NCBI GenBank assembly: GCA_029228645.1
Contig: JAPTHR010000013.1
Location: forward strand, 26,697 to 90,696
Reading direction: 5' to 3'
DNA from: Gammaproteobacteria bacterium Milos-ODIII6
GTDB lineage: Bacteria; Pseudomonadota; Gammaproteobacteria; Chromatiales; Chromatiaceae
Length of the DNA stretch: 64,000 bases
This document shows, one piece after another, positions 51,130-60,063 of the stretch (position 1 is the first letter of the stretch; the number at the start of each line of letters is the position of its first letter). Made by a program: the position numbers and the translations under genes. A model generated the notes under the pieces. That model had not been told where the DNA came from and searched no databases. It saw only the letters and a program-made list of their open reading frames with translations.

Positions 51130-52562
51130 GCCATGTGCTCCAGAAAGGGCCAGATCCAGGCGCTGCCAAACCCCAGCAGCAGGGTTGCGGTCAGGGCAAG
51201 CAACAGCGCCGGCCACTCCTCATGCACGCTGTGGATCGCCTGCACGCTCAAGGCGCTGCGACCGAAGGCATGTCCCAGGACCCGGAATACATAGGCGGCC
51301 GCGAGCAGCGAGCCGATGCCGATAACGACCACGAGGAGCCACTGATCCAGCGATATCGCGCTATACAGCAGGCGCCATTTGCCGAGGAAGGCGCCGCTCG
51401 GCGGCAGGCCGATCAGTGCCACACCCGCGAGCGCAATCGCGAAGGTGGTCGCCGGCAGGCGTTGCGCGGTGCCATCCAGCTCGGCGATGCGGTCGTGTCC
51501 GGCGCGATGCTGGATCACGCCAATCGCCAGGAACAGTGATGACTTGGCAAAGGCATGCGTGAGGGCCATCAGCACCAGGGCGCCGAACAGCAGCTCGCGC
51601 GCCACCCCGGGTGGTGCCGACATGAACAGCGCCAGCGCGACGAACAGGTAGCCCAGCTGGGCCACGGTGGAGTAGGCCGCCAGCAGCTTGAGCCGCTCGG
51701 CCTGCAGCGCCTGCCAGGAACCCCACAGGATGGCGCCGCCGCCCAGCACCGCGACCAGGGTCACGCCCTGCGTGGAGAGCGTATCCGGGAAGACCTCGGT
51801 CCACAGTCGCAGGACCAGATAAAAGCCGGCCTTCACCACCAGCGCCGAGAGGCCGGCGCTGACCGGGGCCGGCGCGTTCGAGTGCGCCGGCGGCAGCCAG
51901 AAGTGCAGCGGGAACAACGCACTCTTGAGCAACAGGCCGGCGGTCATGACGATCAGGGCCGCCTGGCTGACCGGATCGTCGCCCGTTTGCGCCGCCACCT
52001 GTTGCATATCCAGGGTGCCGAAAGCCGAGTACAGCAGGGCGACCCCGGCGAGGTAGCCCATCGATCCGAGCAAACCGATCATCAGGTAGCGCAGCGCGGC
52101 CGCGATGCCGGCACGCTTGCCTCCCAGTGCGGTCAGGGCCACCGCACTGAGGCTGAGCAGTTCCAGGGTCACGTACAGGTTGAACAGGTCGCCGGCCAGG
52201 AACAGGCCGTTCAGGGCGGCGATCATCAGCAGCCACAGGGGCCAGAACCGCTCCGCCTGCGAGCGGCGGGTGAAATAGTGCGAGGCATATACCGAAACCG
52301 CCAGCGCCACCAGCGCGGTCATGCTCAGCATCAGGATGCTGAGCGCATCCACCTGCAGGCGGATCCCGAGACCCGGGTCCCAGCCACCGAGCGCCTGGTG
52401 CGAGGGTCCATCGGCGAGCAGGCTGAACCACAGCCATCCGACCGCGAGGCCACTCAGCAGCACCGCCGTGATCCCGATGAAGACGCCGCGCCGCGGCCAG
52501 GCCGCCGCGAGCAGCGCGCCGAGCAGCGGCAGGATGATCGTCAGGGACATGCTCTCATTCAT
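51126..52562 (-). CDS. mrpD: MrpD/NuoM-like antiporter subunit (first)
   Basis: The 478-residue product has about 14 membrane helices with Glu in LYVTLELLSLSAVALTALG and Lys in LLLKSALFPLHFWLPPAHSNAPAPVSAGLSALVVKAG, the classic proton-path pair of Mrp antiporters. The start at 52562 lies inside the mrpC end; MSLTIILPLL four codons later is an alternative. It follows mrpC as MrpD does in normal Mrp operons. Confidence 0.88.
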   Translation of the reverse strand: MNESMSLTIILPLLGALLAAAWPRRGVFIGITAVLLSGLAVGWLWFSLLADGPSHQALGGWDPGLGIRLQVDALSILMLSMTALVALAVSVYASHYFTRRSQAERFWPLWLLMIAALNGLFLAGDLFNLYVTLELLSLSAVALTALGGKRAGIAAALRYLMIGLLGSMGYLAGVALLYSAFGTLDMQQVAAQTGDDPVSQAALIVMTAGLLLKSALFPLHFWLPPAHSNAPAPVSAGLSALVVKAGFYLVLRLWTEVFPDTLSTQGVTLVAVLGGGAILWGSWQALQAERLKLLAAYSTVAQLGYLFVALALFMSAPPGVARELLFGALVLMALTHAFAKSSLFLAIGVIQHRAGHDRIAELDGTAQRLPATTFAIALAGVALIGLPPSGAFLGKWRLLYSAISLDQWLLVVVIGIGSLLAAAYVFRVLGHAFGRSALSVQAIHSVHEEWPALLLALTATLLLGFGSAWIWPFLEHMA

Positions 52563-52839
52563 CGTCGGAGCGCTCGAAGGCGCGCAGCAGCGCCAGGGCC
52601 AGGGCGGTCGCTGCCACCGCGACCACGATGCCGGTCAGCACCAGGGCGTGCGGGATGGGGTCGGGATCCTGGTTGGGGCCGAAATAGGCCGTTGCGATCA
52701 GCACCAGGAATACCCCGACCCCCATCACGTTGATCGCAAGCAGGCGGCGAATGCTGTCGCGCTGAACGATGGCGGCATGCGCCCCGAGCCCTGCGAGCAC
52801 GATGCCGAGCAGTCCGTAGAGTGTCGCCGCGTCAGGCAT
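52555..52839 (-). CDS. mrpC: Mrp antiporter subunit C (NuoK-like)
   Basis: The 94-residue product has three membrane helices and the MnhC/NuoK pattern LLGIVLAGLGAHAAIVQRDSIRRLLAINVMGVGVFL and DPIPHALVLTGIVVAVAATALALAL. Overlaps both neighbours by 8 nt. MrpC pairs with MrpD in the antiporter membrane arm. Confidence 0.92.
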   Translation of the reverse strand: MPDAATLYGLLGIVLAGLGAHAAIVQRDSIRRLLAINVMGVGVFLVLIATAYFGPNQDPDPIPHALVLTGIVVAVAATALALALLRAFERSDDE

Positions 52840-53782
52840 CCGGGTGCACCTCGCGTGAGTTCCACGAAGGGGGGTGCCCTCCGAGATAGACCAGGAACAG
52901 GGCGGTGGCGATTGATGCGGTGGCGAACAGCTCGATCAGCAGGATCAGGCCTCCGGCCCAGTCCGACGGCAACTGCAGCAGCACGCCACTGCCCAGCAGG
53001 GTGGACACCCCGACCAGGGTGAAAACGGCACAGCCGGCCACCGCCAGCAGGCGCAGCCGGGTGTGCCCCGGGAGCTGGAATTCGCGCCGCCCGCCGAGGT
53101 GGGCGAGCACCGCCGCGGCGGCGAGCAGGGCGCCAGCCTGGAAGGCGCCGCCGGGGGCATGCGCGCCGACCCAGAGCAGGTAGCCGCCGGCCAGGATGAG
53201 CAGCGGGATCAACCAGCCGATCAGGCCAGCGGCCATCGGCTCGGCTGCGCGCATCGGGGAGCGTTGCGGACCGAGGGACATCACTCCGAGCAGGGCCGCC
53301 AACAAAACGGTCAGCTCCAGCAGGGTGTCGTAGGCGCGGAAGTTGAGCAGCACCGCGGTGACCGGATTGCTGACGCCGCTCTCGTGCAGCGTCGCCTGCA
53401 CGATGTTGGCGAGCGGCTCGTTCGCCCGCCCGCCCTGGACTTCGAGAAACGCCCAGGCGAGCAGCACGACCAGGGCCGTGACCAGGCCGCCGACCGCCAC
53501 CGACTGCCACACCGGTGCGCGGCGCGTGGCATCGTCACCGGGGCGCCGATCGCGCAGCGCCGCCAGCAGCAGAGCGCCCGCCAGGCCGGAGCCGATCGCG
53601 GCCTCGGCCAAGGCGATATCCGGTGCGCGCAGGCGCGCCCAGGCCAGCGCCACCACGAGGCCGAACACGATGAACAGGATGACCGCGTGGCGCAGGCTGC
53701 GTGCGTGCAGGGCGCCGATTGCCAGCACCAGCATCAAGATGACCATGATCAGGTCCAGGTACAACAGTGCGCCGGCCTTCAT
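52832..53782 (-). CDS. mrpB: Mrp antiporter DUF4040-MnhB fusion subunit
   Basis: The 316-residue product joins a DUF4040 part (about 1-80, RHAVILFIVFGLVVALAWARLRAPDIALAEAAIGSGL), a linker region with the MrpA C-terminal pattern (VQATLHESGVSNPVTAVLLNFRAYDTLLE), and an MnhB domain (about 180-300, APGGAFQAGALLAAAAVL, GVSTLLGSGVLLQLP). In classical operons the first two parts belong to MrpA; here they stand with MrpB and the NuoL-like part is encoded separately. Overlaps mrpG and mrpC. Confidence 0.9.
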   Translation of the reverse strand: MKAGALLYLDLIMVILMLVLAIGALHARSLRHAVILFIVFGLVVALAWARLRAPDIALAEAAIGSGLAGALLLAALRDRRPGDDATRRAPVWQSVAVGGLVTALVVLLAWAFLEVQGGRANEPLANIVQATLHESGVSNPVTAVLLNFRAYDTLLELTVLLAALLGVMSLGPQRSPMRAAEPMAAGLIGWLIPLLILAGGYLLWVGAHAPGGAFQAGALLAAAAVLAHLGGRREFQLPGHTRLRLLAVAGCAVFTLVGVSTLLGSGVLLQLPSDWAGGLILLIELFATASIATALFLVYLGGHPPSWNSREVHPDA

Positions 53783-54084
53783 CGGGCATCCTCCGGCGGG
53801 TCACCGTTCGGCTTCTGGTCCAGGGTATGGCGTGCGATCAGTTGCCCGCCGGTGGCACTGGCGGCGAGCACCAGGACCCAGATCAGCAGCAGTTTGAGCA
53901 TTTGCAGGGGGTCGGACAGTTGCAACAGCACGCCGCTTGCCAACAGTCCGAGTCCGAGGTTGTCCGCCTTGGTCACGGCATGCAGGCGGCACAGGGTGTC
54001 GGGCATGCGCAGCACCCCGATGGTGCCAGCGAGGTAGAAGGCGAGGCCGCTGAAGATCAGCAGCAGGGAGATGACATCAAGCAT
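53779..54084 (-). CDS. mrpG: Mrp antiporter subunit G
   Basis: The 101-residue product has three membrane helices and the MnhG/PhaG block GTIGVLRMPDTLCRLHAVTKADNLGLGLL. Typical length. Overlaps mrpF by 8 nt and mrpB by 4 nt. Confidence 0.94.
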   Translation of the reverse strand: MLDVISLLLIFSGLAFYLAGTIGVLRMPDTLCRLHAVTKADNLGLGLLASGVLLQLSDPLQMLKLLLIWVLVLAASATGGQLIARHTLDQKPNGDPPEDAR

Positions 54085-54331
54085 CCGCTTGCTCCTTGCC
54101 CCTGCGGGTGAAGGCGATCACCACCACCACCGACAGGATGGCCAGCACCAGGGCGACGTCCAGCAGGGCGAGTTGCTCCTGAAGCAGCGCCAGCAGCAGC
54201 AACAGCCCGACCCCATTGCTGCCGAGCAGCTGCGCGATCAGGATCCGGTCGGTCGGCGTGCCTTGCCGCAACATGCCCAGCAGGGCCAACGCGAAAGTGG
54301 CGCCCAGCACGACCACCGCGAGTATCAGCAT
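54077..54331 (-). CDS. mrpF: Mrp antiporter subunit F
   Basis: ATG at 54331 gives 84 residues; GTG at 54340 is a close alternative. Three membrane helices and the MnhF pattern GTPTDRILIAQLLGSNGVGLLLLLALL with the conserved Asp. It follows mrpE directly and overlaps mrpG. Confidence 0.92.
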   Translation of the reverse strand: MLILAVVVLGATFALALLGMLRQGTPTDRILIAQLLGSNGVGLLLLLALLQEQLALLDVALVLAILSVVVVIAFTRRGKEQADA

Positions 54332-54332
54332 C

Positions 54333-54839
54333 TCAGTCACCGTACCCCTCCCCGCGCTCGCGCAGCATGGCGCGGATGCGCTCCTCCAGTTCCTCGAGCT
54401 GGGCGAGCGGGTCGCTGCCGATATCGAGTGCATGCAGGGTCAGGCTGCGGCCCTCGACCCGGGCGGTCAGTGTGCCGGGAAGCAGGCTGACACAGGCGCC
54501 GAAGAGCAGCATGAAGGCACCCTCCGGGAGAGAGCTTTGGTACTCGATCTGGCCGGGCGCGATGCGCAGTCTGGGCGACAGGGTCCGGCGTGCGACGTCC
54601 ACCCCGCCGCGCAACGACTCGACCAGGAAATACCGGACGAAGGCCAGCGTCGGCAGCAGGCGGATGCGGTGGCGCAGCGGGGGCGCCAACAGCAGGCTGA
54701 CCCAGGTCGCAAACAGGACCGCGGGCAGGCCGATGATCCAGGATCCCGGTTCCGGACCCGCGATCACCAGCCATATCAGGGCCAGCGCGGCTCCACGTTT
54801 CAGCGTCGATAAGCTGCGTTCGGTGAGCATCACTCCCAT
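54333..54839 (-). CDS. mrpE: Mrp antiporter subunit E
   Basis: The 168-residue product has two N-terminal membrane segments (about 12-55), then the MnhE block RLLPTLAFVRYFLVESLRGGVDVARRTLSPRLRIAPG and LLFGACVSLLPGTLTARVEG. First gene of the operon E-F-G-B-C-D-D-D. The start at 54839 may be four codons too early (MLTERS). Confidence 0.92.
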   Translation of the reverse strand: MGVMLTERSLSTLKRGAALALIWLVIAGPEPGSWIIGLPAVLFATWVSLLLAPPLRHRIRLLPTLAFVRYFLVESLRGGVDVARRTLSPRLRIAPGQIEYQSSLPEGAFMLLFGACVSLLPGTLTARVEGRSLTLHALDIGSDPLAQLEELEERIRAMLRERGEGYGD

Positions 54840-55080
54840 GAGCGTCTCAGCGGCGGCTTTGAGCGGCGCTCAGCCGACTTCCATCGGACGTCGCGCAGTG
54901 CGTCTCTCTCGATTCGGTTTGTTGCGGCGCAGGACATCCTTGCGGTCACCTTCCGGGCGGATTGGTTTGCGTGTTTGACGGCAGTCTAGCGAAGCAATGG
55001 ACATCAGGGTGAGTCGAAATGTCACATCTTAAACATCGAAATAATCGAATCATTGATACGCTGGCATTGGCCCGCTCGCG
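54840..55080 (-). promoter_or_regulatory. Spacer between nhaR and the mrp operon
   Basis: These 241 bases contain no gene. They likely hold the mrp promoter on the minus strand; an A/T-rich patch with TGTCACATCTTAAACATC lies at about 55020-55060. I see no clear terminator for nhaR, so the regulator and the operon may be partly co-transcribed. Confidence 0.4.
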
Positions 55081-55977
55081 TCACACGAAAAGGTCCTGGC
55101 GAGCGGCCTCGGCGATCGCGGCCACCGCCGGGTGCTTGATGCGGCGCTCGGCGGAAATGGCATAGAAGCGCTCGCGCAGTTCGTCGCTGCGGGCAAAGGC
55201 CTCCACGCCGTACTTCGCGACCACGTCCTCCTCCACGGCGGTGGGGGAGGTGAATATCCCGCAGCCGGCCTCGCCGAAGGCCTTCATCAGGGCGCGGTCC
55301 TCGAACTCGGCCACGATGCGCGGGCGCAGCCCTTCCCGGTCGAGCCATTGGTCCAGTGAACGCCGCAGCGCGCTGGTGCCGGTGGGCATCAGCATCGGCG
55401 CGCCCTCCAGGCAGGCGGGGAAGTTACCGCGATAGTGCTTGGCCTCTTCGCTGCGCGCGAAGAAGCTGATGCCCGATTCGCCGAGCACGTGGTTGTAGGC
55501 CTTGACGCTGAAGGTCGGGCTGATCGGGGTGTCGGCCAGCACCAGGTCGAGCTTATGCACCGACAGGTCGGCCAGCAGATCGACCAGGGGCGCCTCGTGG
55601 CAGATCATCTTGACGTTCTCCTGCATGCGCATCACCGGTTCCAGCACCCGGTAGGCCAGCAGTTTGGGCACGACCATGGCCACCCCGACATTGAACACCA
55701 GGTGCTCCCTGCTCGGTCTGCCCTGCAACACATCCTGCAGTTCCTCGGCGAGGCCGAACATCTCGTTGGCGTAGGAGAAGACCGTCTGCCCGGTATCCGA
55801 GAGGACCAGGTTGCGGCCGGATTTGTCGAACAGCTTGAAGCCGACGCTCTCCTCCAGCAGACGCAGCTGGCCACTGATGGTCTGCGGGGTGAGGTGCAGG
55901 ATTTCGCTCGCCTTGCTGATGGAACCCTGGCTGGCGACCACCCAAAAGTATCGGAGGTGCTTGAGGTTGAGCTGCAT
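55081..55977 (-). CDS. nhaR: LysR-type Na+-responsive regulator NhaR
   Basis: NhaR activates Na+/H+ antiporter genes in response to Na+. The 298-residue product fits NhaR well: HLRYFWVVASQGSISKASEILHLTPQTISGQLRLLEE (winged HTH), then FNVGVAMVVPKLLAYRVL, HKLDLVLADTPIS, FEDRALMKAFGEAGCGIFTSPT and HPAVAAIAEAARQDLF. The mrp operon lies immediately downstream on the same strand, so it is the probable target. Confidence 0.92.
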   Translation of the reverse strand: MQLNLKHLRYFWVVASQGSISKASEILHLTPQTISGQLRLLEESVGFKLFDKSGRNLVLSDTGQTVFSYANEMFGLAEELQDVLQGRPSREHLVFNVGVAMVVPKLLAYRVLEPVMRMQENVKMICHEAPLVDLLADLSVHKLDLVLADTPISPTFSVKAYNHVLGESGISFFARSEEAKHYRGNFPACLEGAPMLMPTGTSALRRSLDQWLDREGLRPRIVAEFEDRALMKAFGEAGCGIFTSPTAVEEDVVAKYGVEAFARSDELRERFYAISAERRIKHPAVAAIAEAARQDLFV

Positions 55978-56253
55978 GGAATCCGCCCCTTGCCGCGTTG
56001 CTTCGGATATTCCGAAGATTACGTGCTGCGATCTCGAATAAACAATGCGCGTACCAAGGTTAGGCTGAGATCGAATGGGGCCTGCGGGAGGCAGGGCGCA
56101 ATCGTGCGGATGGAAAACCGCTTATGGAGCGATCCAGGTGGCGCCGGTGTCGCCTTGGACGATCCGGCCGGGGCAGGGCGCCGCCAGGGTCATGATCGCA
56201 ATGCGGCGGGCGGGGCCAATTGGTCCGGCAATCTGATCCGGGGTGCAATCGAC

Positions 56254-56286
56254 GCAAAAAGCAAAGGCCCGCGCGATGCGGGCCTT
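56254..56286 (-). terminator. Intrinsic terminator of tRNA-Leu
   Basis: AAGGCCCGC and GCGGGCCTT pair around a five-base loop and are followed on the minus strand by TGCTTTTTG. It lies 31 nt after the tRNA-Leu 3' end. The remaining spacer to nhaR (55978-56253) has no visible gene. Confidence 0.9.
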
Positions 56287-56316
56287 GCGGGATTGCCTGT
56301 GGCGAGCAGGCTGATA

Positions 56317-56403
56317 TGGTGCCTGGGAGAGGACTTGAACCTCCACGGGGTTGCCCCCACTAGCACCTGAAGCTAGCGTGTCTACCAATTTCACCACCCA
56401 GGC
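56317..56403 (-). tRNA. tRNA-Leu (anticodon CAG)
   Basis: On the minus strand an 87-nt cloverleaf begins GCCTGGGTGGTGAAATTGG and ends CCCAGGCACCA, with 7-bp acceptor stem GCCTGGG/CCCAGGC, anticodon stem CTAGC/GCTAG with loop TTCAGGT (anticodon CAG), a long variable arm and T-loop GTTCAAGTC. CCA is encoded. Confidence 0.96.
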
Positions 56404-56420
56404 GGATGTTGAGGGCGCGT

Positions 56421-56449
56421 AATCTACAGCGACATATCCTACCTGTCAA
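56421..56449 (-). promoter_or_regulatory. Sigma-70 promoter of tRNA-Leu
   Basis: On the minus strand TTGACA (56449-56444), 17 bases, then TAGATT (56426-56421) sits 18-23 bases before the tRNA-Leu gene. Confidence 0.75.
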
Positions 56450-56492
56450 CGTTACAATAGGCGCTTATTCTTTAGATAAGGCATCCAACCGA

Positions 56493-58892
56493 GTGGCAAG
56501 ACGCAGCAGGTCGCGCAAGGGGCGCGACAAAGATCCTCATTTCGCGCGCGAGGCGCAGAAATACGAAAATCCCATCCCCAGCCGCGAGTTCATCATGGAA
56601 CTCATTCAGGAGCAGGGGTGCCCGGTGTCCTTCCGCGAGCTCTCCGAGGCCCTGCAGGTCAACGAGGAGCAGGTAGAGCCCCTGTCCTTCCGGGTCAAGG
56701 CCATGACCCGCGACGGGCAGCTCATCCGCAACCGCCGTGGCGGCTACTGCGTGGTCAACCGCGAGGACATGATCACCGGGCGGGTGATCGGGCATCCCGA
56801 CGGCTTCGGCTTCCTCAAGCCTGAGGAGGGCGGCGACGATCTGTTCCTGCTGCCGCGCGAGATGCGCAAGGTCTGGCACGGTGATCGCGTCGTGGCACAG
56901 ATATCCGGCCTCGATCAGCGGGGGCGCCGCGAAGGCGCGATCGTCGAGGTGCTGGAGCGAGCCTTCCACAGCCTGGTGGGCCGCCTGCATATCGAAAAGG
57001 GCGTGGCCTTTGTCGTGCCCGATAACAAGCGCGTGACCCATCAGGTTCTGATCTCTGCCGAGGGTCTGGCAGAGGCGCAGGATGGCCAGATGGTGGTCGT
57101 CAACATCGACGAGCATCCGGGCGAGTGGCGCCAGCCGATCGGGCATGTCAGCGAGGTGCTCGGTGACCATATGGCGCCCGGCATGGAGACCGATGTCGCG
57201 ATCCGCGCGCACGATATTCCGATGGAATGGCCGGCGGAGGTCCTGGAGCAGATCGCCGGCCTGAGCGAGCAGGTGCCGGAAGAGGCCAAGGCGGGCCGGG
57301 TCGACCTGCGCGATACACCCCTGGTCACCATCGATGGCGAGGATGCGCGCGACTTCGACGATGCGGTTTATTGCCAGCCGACCCAGAAGGGCTGGCGCCT
57401 GCTGGTGGCGATCGCGGACGTATCCGCCTATGTCCAGCCGGGCAGTCCGCTCGACCAGGAGGCCTACAAACGCGGCACCTCGGTCTACTTCCCGGACCGG
57501 GTGGTGCCGATGCTGCCCGAAGTGCTGTCCAACGGGCTCTGTTCGATCAACCCGAAGGTCGACCGGCTGTGCATGGTGGCCGAGATGTACTTCGACGCCG
57601 AAGGCAAGATGTACCGCTCACGCTTCTTCGAAGGCCTGATGAATTCGCATGCACGCCTGACCTACGACAAGGTCTGGGCCATGTTGCAGGGCGATCAGCC
57701 GCTGCGCGACGAATACGCCGGGGTGCTGCCGCACCTCCAGGATCTGCACAAGCTGTTCAAGGTGCTGCACAAGGCGCGCGCGCGTCGTGGCGCGATCGAC
57801 TTCGACAGCGTCGAGACCAAGTTCCGTTTCGATGACAACGGCAAGGTCGCCGAGGTGGTGCCAATGGTTCGCCACGACGCCCACCGCATGATCGAGGAGT
57901 GCATGCTGTCGGCCAACGTGGCCGCTGCGCGGCACCTGCTGCGGCACAAGATGCCCGCGCTGTATCGTAACCACGAGCGACCGAGCGCAGAGAAGCTGGG
58001 TGACCTGCAGGCCTTTTTGCATGAGTTGGGTCTCAACATGGGCGGCATGCCCAGTCCAACCGCGAAGAACTACGCCAACCTGCTCGAGCGGGCCGCTGAC
58101 CGACCGGATCACCATCTGATCCAGACGGTGCTGCTGCGCTCGATGATGCAGGCCATCTACTCAGCGGACAACCAGGGTCACTTCGGCCTGGCGCTGCCCT
58201 CCTATGCGCACTTCACCTCGCCGATCCGGCGCTATCCGGATCTGATGGTGCATCGCGCCATCCGGCACCTGCTGATCGGCAAAAAACCGGACACCTTCCC
58301 CTACAGCCACGGCCACCTGGGCACTCTCGGGGAGCACTGCTCGGCCGTCGAGCGGCGCGCCGACGAGGCCTCGCGCGACTCCAGCGACGCGCTCAAGTGC
58401 GAGTTCATGCTGGACAAGGTCGGGTTGGAGTTCCCCGGTCGCATCGTCAGCGTCAACAACTTCGGCCTGTTCGTCGAGCTCGACGAGATCTACATCACCG
58501 GCCTGGTGCACATCACCGCGCTCGATCGCGACTACTTCCACTTCGACCCCATCGGGCATCGTCTGACCGGCGAGCGCAGCGGCAAGGTCTATCGCCTTGG
58601 CGACGAAATGGAGGTCAAGGTCGCGGCGGTCAATATGGACGACCGCAAGATCGATTTCGTGCTGGCCGGTGCGGATATGTCCGCCCCGCCCAAGGGCGGC
58701 AAGGGAAAAGGCAGTGGCAAGGGCAGAGGTCGGGGACGCGGTTCGGGCAGGAACTCGCGCAAGAGCGACAAGCGGGAAAAGGACAACAGTGGGGGCGCCG
58801 AGTCCTCAGGTGGCAAGCCCAAGTCGGATGACGCCGAAAAGCCCCGGAAGAAGAGCAGGAGCTCGCGTTCGCGCCGCAAGAAGCGTTCATGA
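56493..58892 (+). CDS. rnr: Ribonuclease R
   Basis: RNase R is a 3'-5' exoribonuclease that degrades structured RNA. GTG 56493 (MARRSRSRKGRDKDPHFARE) gives 799 residues; no better ATG exists before the conserved region. Domains in order: winged helix (about 25-85), two cold-shock domains (about 90-230), the RNB domain with catalytic Asp cluster DARDFDDAVYC (about residue 286) and HFTSPIRRYPDLMVHR, an S1 domain (about 640-725) and a long Lys/Gly/Ser tail (about 730-799). rlmB follows with a 4-nt overlap, a widespread pairing. Confidence 0.98.
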   Translation: MARRSRSRKGRDKDPHFAREAQKYENPIPSREFIMELIQEQGCPVSFRELSEALQVNEEQVEPLSFRVKAMTRDGQLIRNRRGGYCVVNREDMITGRVIGHPDGFGFLKPEEGGDDLFLLPREMRKVWHGDRVVAQISGLDQRGRREGAIVEVLERAFHSLVGRLHIEKGVAFVVPDNKRVTHQVLISAEGLAEAQDGQMVVVNIDEHPGEWRQPIGHVSEVLGDHMAPGMETDVAIRAHDIPMEWPAEVLEQIAGLSEQVPEEAKAGRVDLRDTPLVTIDGEDARDFDDAVYCQPTQKGWRLLVAIADVSAYVQPGSPLDQEAYKRGTSVYFPDRVVPMLPEVLSNGLCSINPKVDRLCMVAEMYFDAEGKMYRSRFFEGLMNSHARLTYDKVWAMLQGDQPLRDEYAGVLPHLQDLHKLFKVLHKARARRGAIDFDSVETKFRFDDNGKVAEVVPMVRHDAHRMIEECMLSANVAAARHLLRHKMPALYRNHERPSAEKLGDLQAFLHELGLNMGGMPSPTAKNYANLLERAADRPDHHLIQTVLLRSMMQAIYSADNQGHFGLALPSYAHFTSPIRRYPDLMVHRAIRHLLIGKKPDTFPYSHGHLGTLGEHCSAVERRADEASRDSSDALKCEFMLDKVGLEFPGRIVSVNNFGLFVELDEIYITGLVHITALDRDYFHFDPIGHRLTGERSGKVYRLGDEMEVKVAAVNMDDRKIDFVLAGADMSAPPKGGKGKGSGKGRGRGRGSGRNSRKSDKREKDNSGGAESSGGKPKSDDAEKPRKKSRSSRSRRKKRS

Positions 58893-59644
58893 GCGCCAGC
58901 CCGGAGCATTGGACCGCGGGCATCCACGCTGTGCGCAGCGCCCTGGGGCACGGCAGGGAGACGGTTCACGAGGTGCTGGTGGATGCACGCCGGCGCGACC
59001 GCCGTCTGGCGGCGGTGGTAAAGCAGGCCAAGGAGTTGGGCATCCCGATCGCGCAGGTCGAACGCGAGCGGCTCGACAAACTGGCGCCGGGTATCAACCA
59101 CCAGGGCGTTCTGGCGCGCACCGAGGCGCCTGCTGCCGGATCCGAGAATGACCTGGATGATTTGCTGCTGGCGCTGCAGGAACCGCCGCTGCTGTTGATC
59201 CTCGACGGGGTCACCGATCCCCACAATCTCGGCGCCTGCCTGCGCAGTGCGGATGCGGTCGGCGCGCATGCCGTGATCGCGCCGCGCGACAAGTCGGTGG
59301 GTTTGACCCCGACGGTGTGCAAGGTGGCCAGCGGTGCGGCGGCCAACGTGCCCTTCATCCAGGTCACCAATCTCGCCCGCACCCTGCGTCATCTGCAGGA
59401 GCAGCACCATGTCTTCCTGATCGGGACCGCCGACGAGGCGGAGCAGTCGCTTTTCCAGGCCGACCTGAGCGGCCCGATCGGTATCGTGATGGGTGCAGAG
59501 GGTACGGGCATGCGTCGCCTCACGCGCGAGCATTGCGACCAGCTGATATCCCTGCCGATGATGGGCACGGTCGAGAGCCTGAACGTATCGGTGGCAACGG
59601 GGATATGCCTGTACGAAGCCCTCCGCCAGCGCAGTATCGGCTAA
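58889..59644 (+). CDS. rlmB: 23S rRNA 2'-O-methyltransferase RlmB
   Basis: RlmB methylates G2251 of 23S rRNA. The 251-residue product has the RNA-binding substrate domain (about 1-80) and a SPOUT domain with LILDGVTDPHNLGACLRSADAVG, VMGAEGTGMRRLTREHCD and ISLPMMGTVESLNVSVATGICLYEALRQR, the knotted SAM site. Starts inside the rnr stop. Confidence 0.97.
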   Translation: MSASPEHWTAGIHAVRSALGHGRETVHEVLVDARRRDRRLAAVVKQAKELGIPIAQVERERLDKLAPGINHQGVLARTEAPAAGSENDLDDLLLALQEPPLLLILDGVTDPHNLGACLRSADAVGAHAVIAPRDKSVGLTPTVCKVASGAAANVPFIQVTNLARTLRHLQEQHHVFLIGTADEAEQSLFQADLSGPIGIVMGAEGTGMRRLTREHCDQLISLPMMGTVESLNVSVATGICLYEALRQRSIG

Positions 59645-59685
59645 GCTTTCTCCTTCCCACGCCTCAGTATCGGGAGAGGAATCGC

Positions 59686-59979
59686 ATGCATGTGACCATC
59701 GTCGAGGTCCGGGTCAAGCCCGGCCGCGAGGCCGACTTTCTCGAGGCCTGTCGCGTGAACCACGAGGCATCCGTGAAGGAGGCCGGCAACCGCCGTTTCG
59801 ACGTGCTCCAGAGCAGCGAGGACCCCGCGCATTTCGTGCTCTACGAGGCCTACGAGAACCCGGCCGACGCCAGGGCGCACAAGGATACGGCCCATTACCA
59901 AGCCTGGCGGGATACCGTCGCCGACTGGATGGCCGAGCCGCGAGTGGGGCGACCGTTCATCGGACACTGGCCGCACTAG
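59686..59979 (+). CDS. ABM-domain (antibiotic biosynthesis monooxygenase-like) protein
   Basis: ATG 59686 after GGGAGAGGA gives 97 residues forming one dimeric ferredoxin-like ABM domain: VTIVEVRVKPGREADFLEACRVNHEASVKEAGNRRFDVLQ, DPAHFVLYEAYENPADARAHKDTAHYQAW. It is most like the LsrG/YgiN type of small quinol or signal-molecule enzymes. The substrate cannot be told from sequence. It stands between rlmB and tRNA genes. Confidence 0.88.
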   Translation: MHVTIVEVRVKPGREADFLEACRVNHEASVKEAGNRRFDVLQSSEDPAHFVLYEAYENPADARAHKDTAHYQAWRDTVADWMAEPRVGRPFIGHWPH

Positions 59980-60014
59980 CATCGGCGGCGGGTGAAAAAC
60001 CCGTTCGCGAACAG

Positions 60015-60042
60015 TTGACTGCCCCGCGATCACCCGTATAAT
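60015..60042 (+). promoter_or_regulatory. Sigma-70 promoter of the tRNA-Val/tRNA-Arg pair
   Basis: TTGACT (60015-60020), 16 bases, TATAAT (60037-60042), 21 bases before tRNA-Val. Confidence 0.85.
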
Positions 60043-60063
60043 TCGCTGCCTGTCTTGACGACA

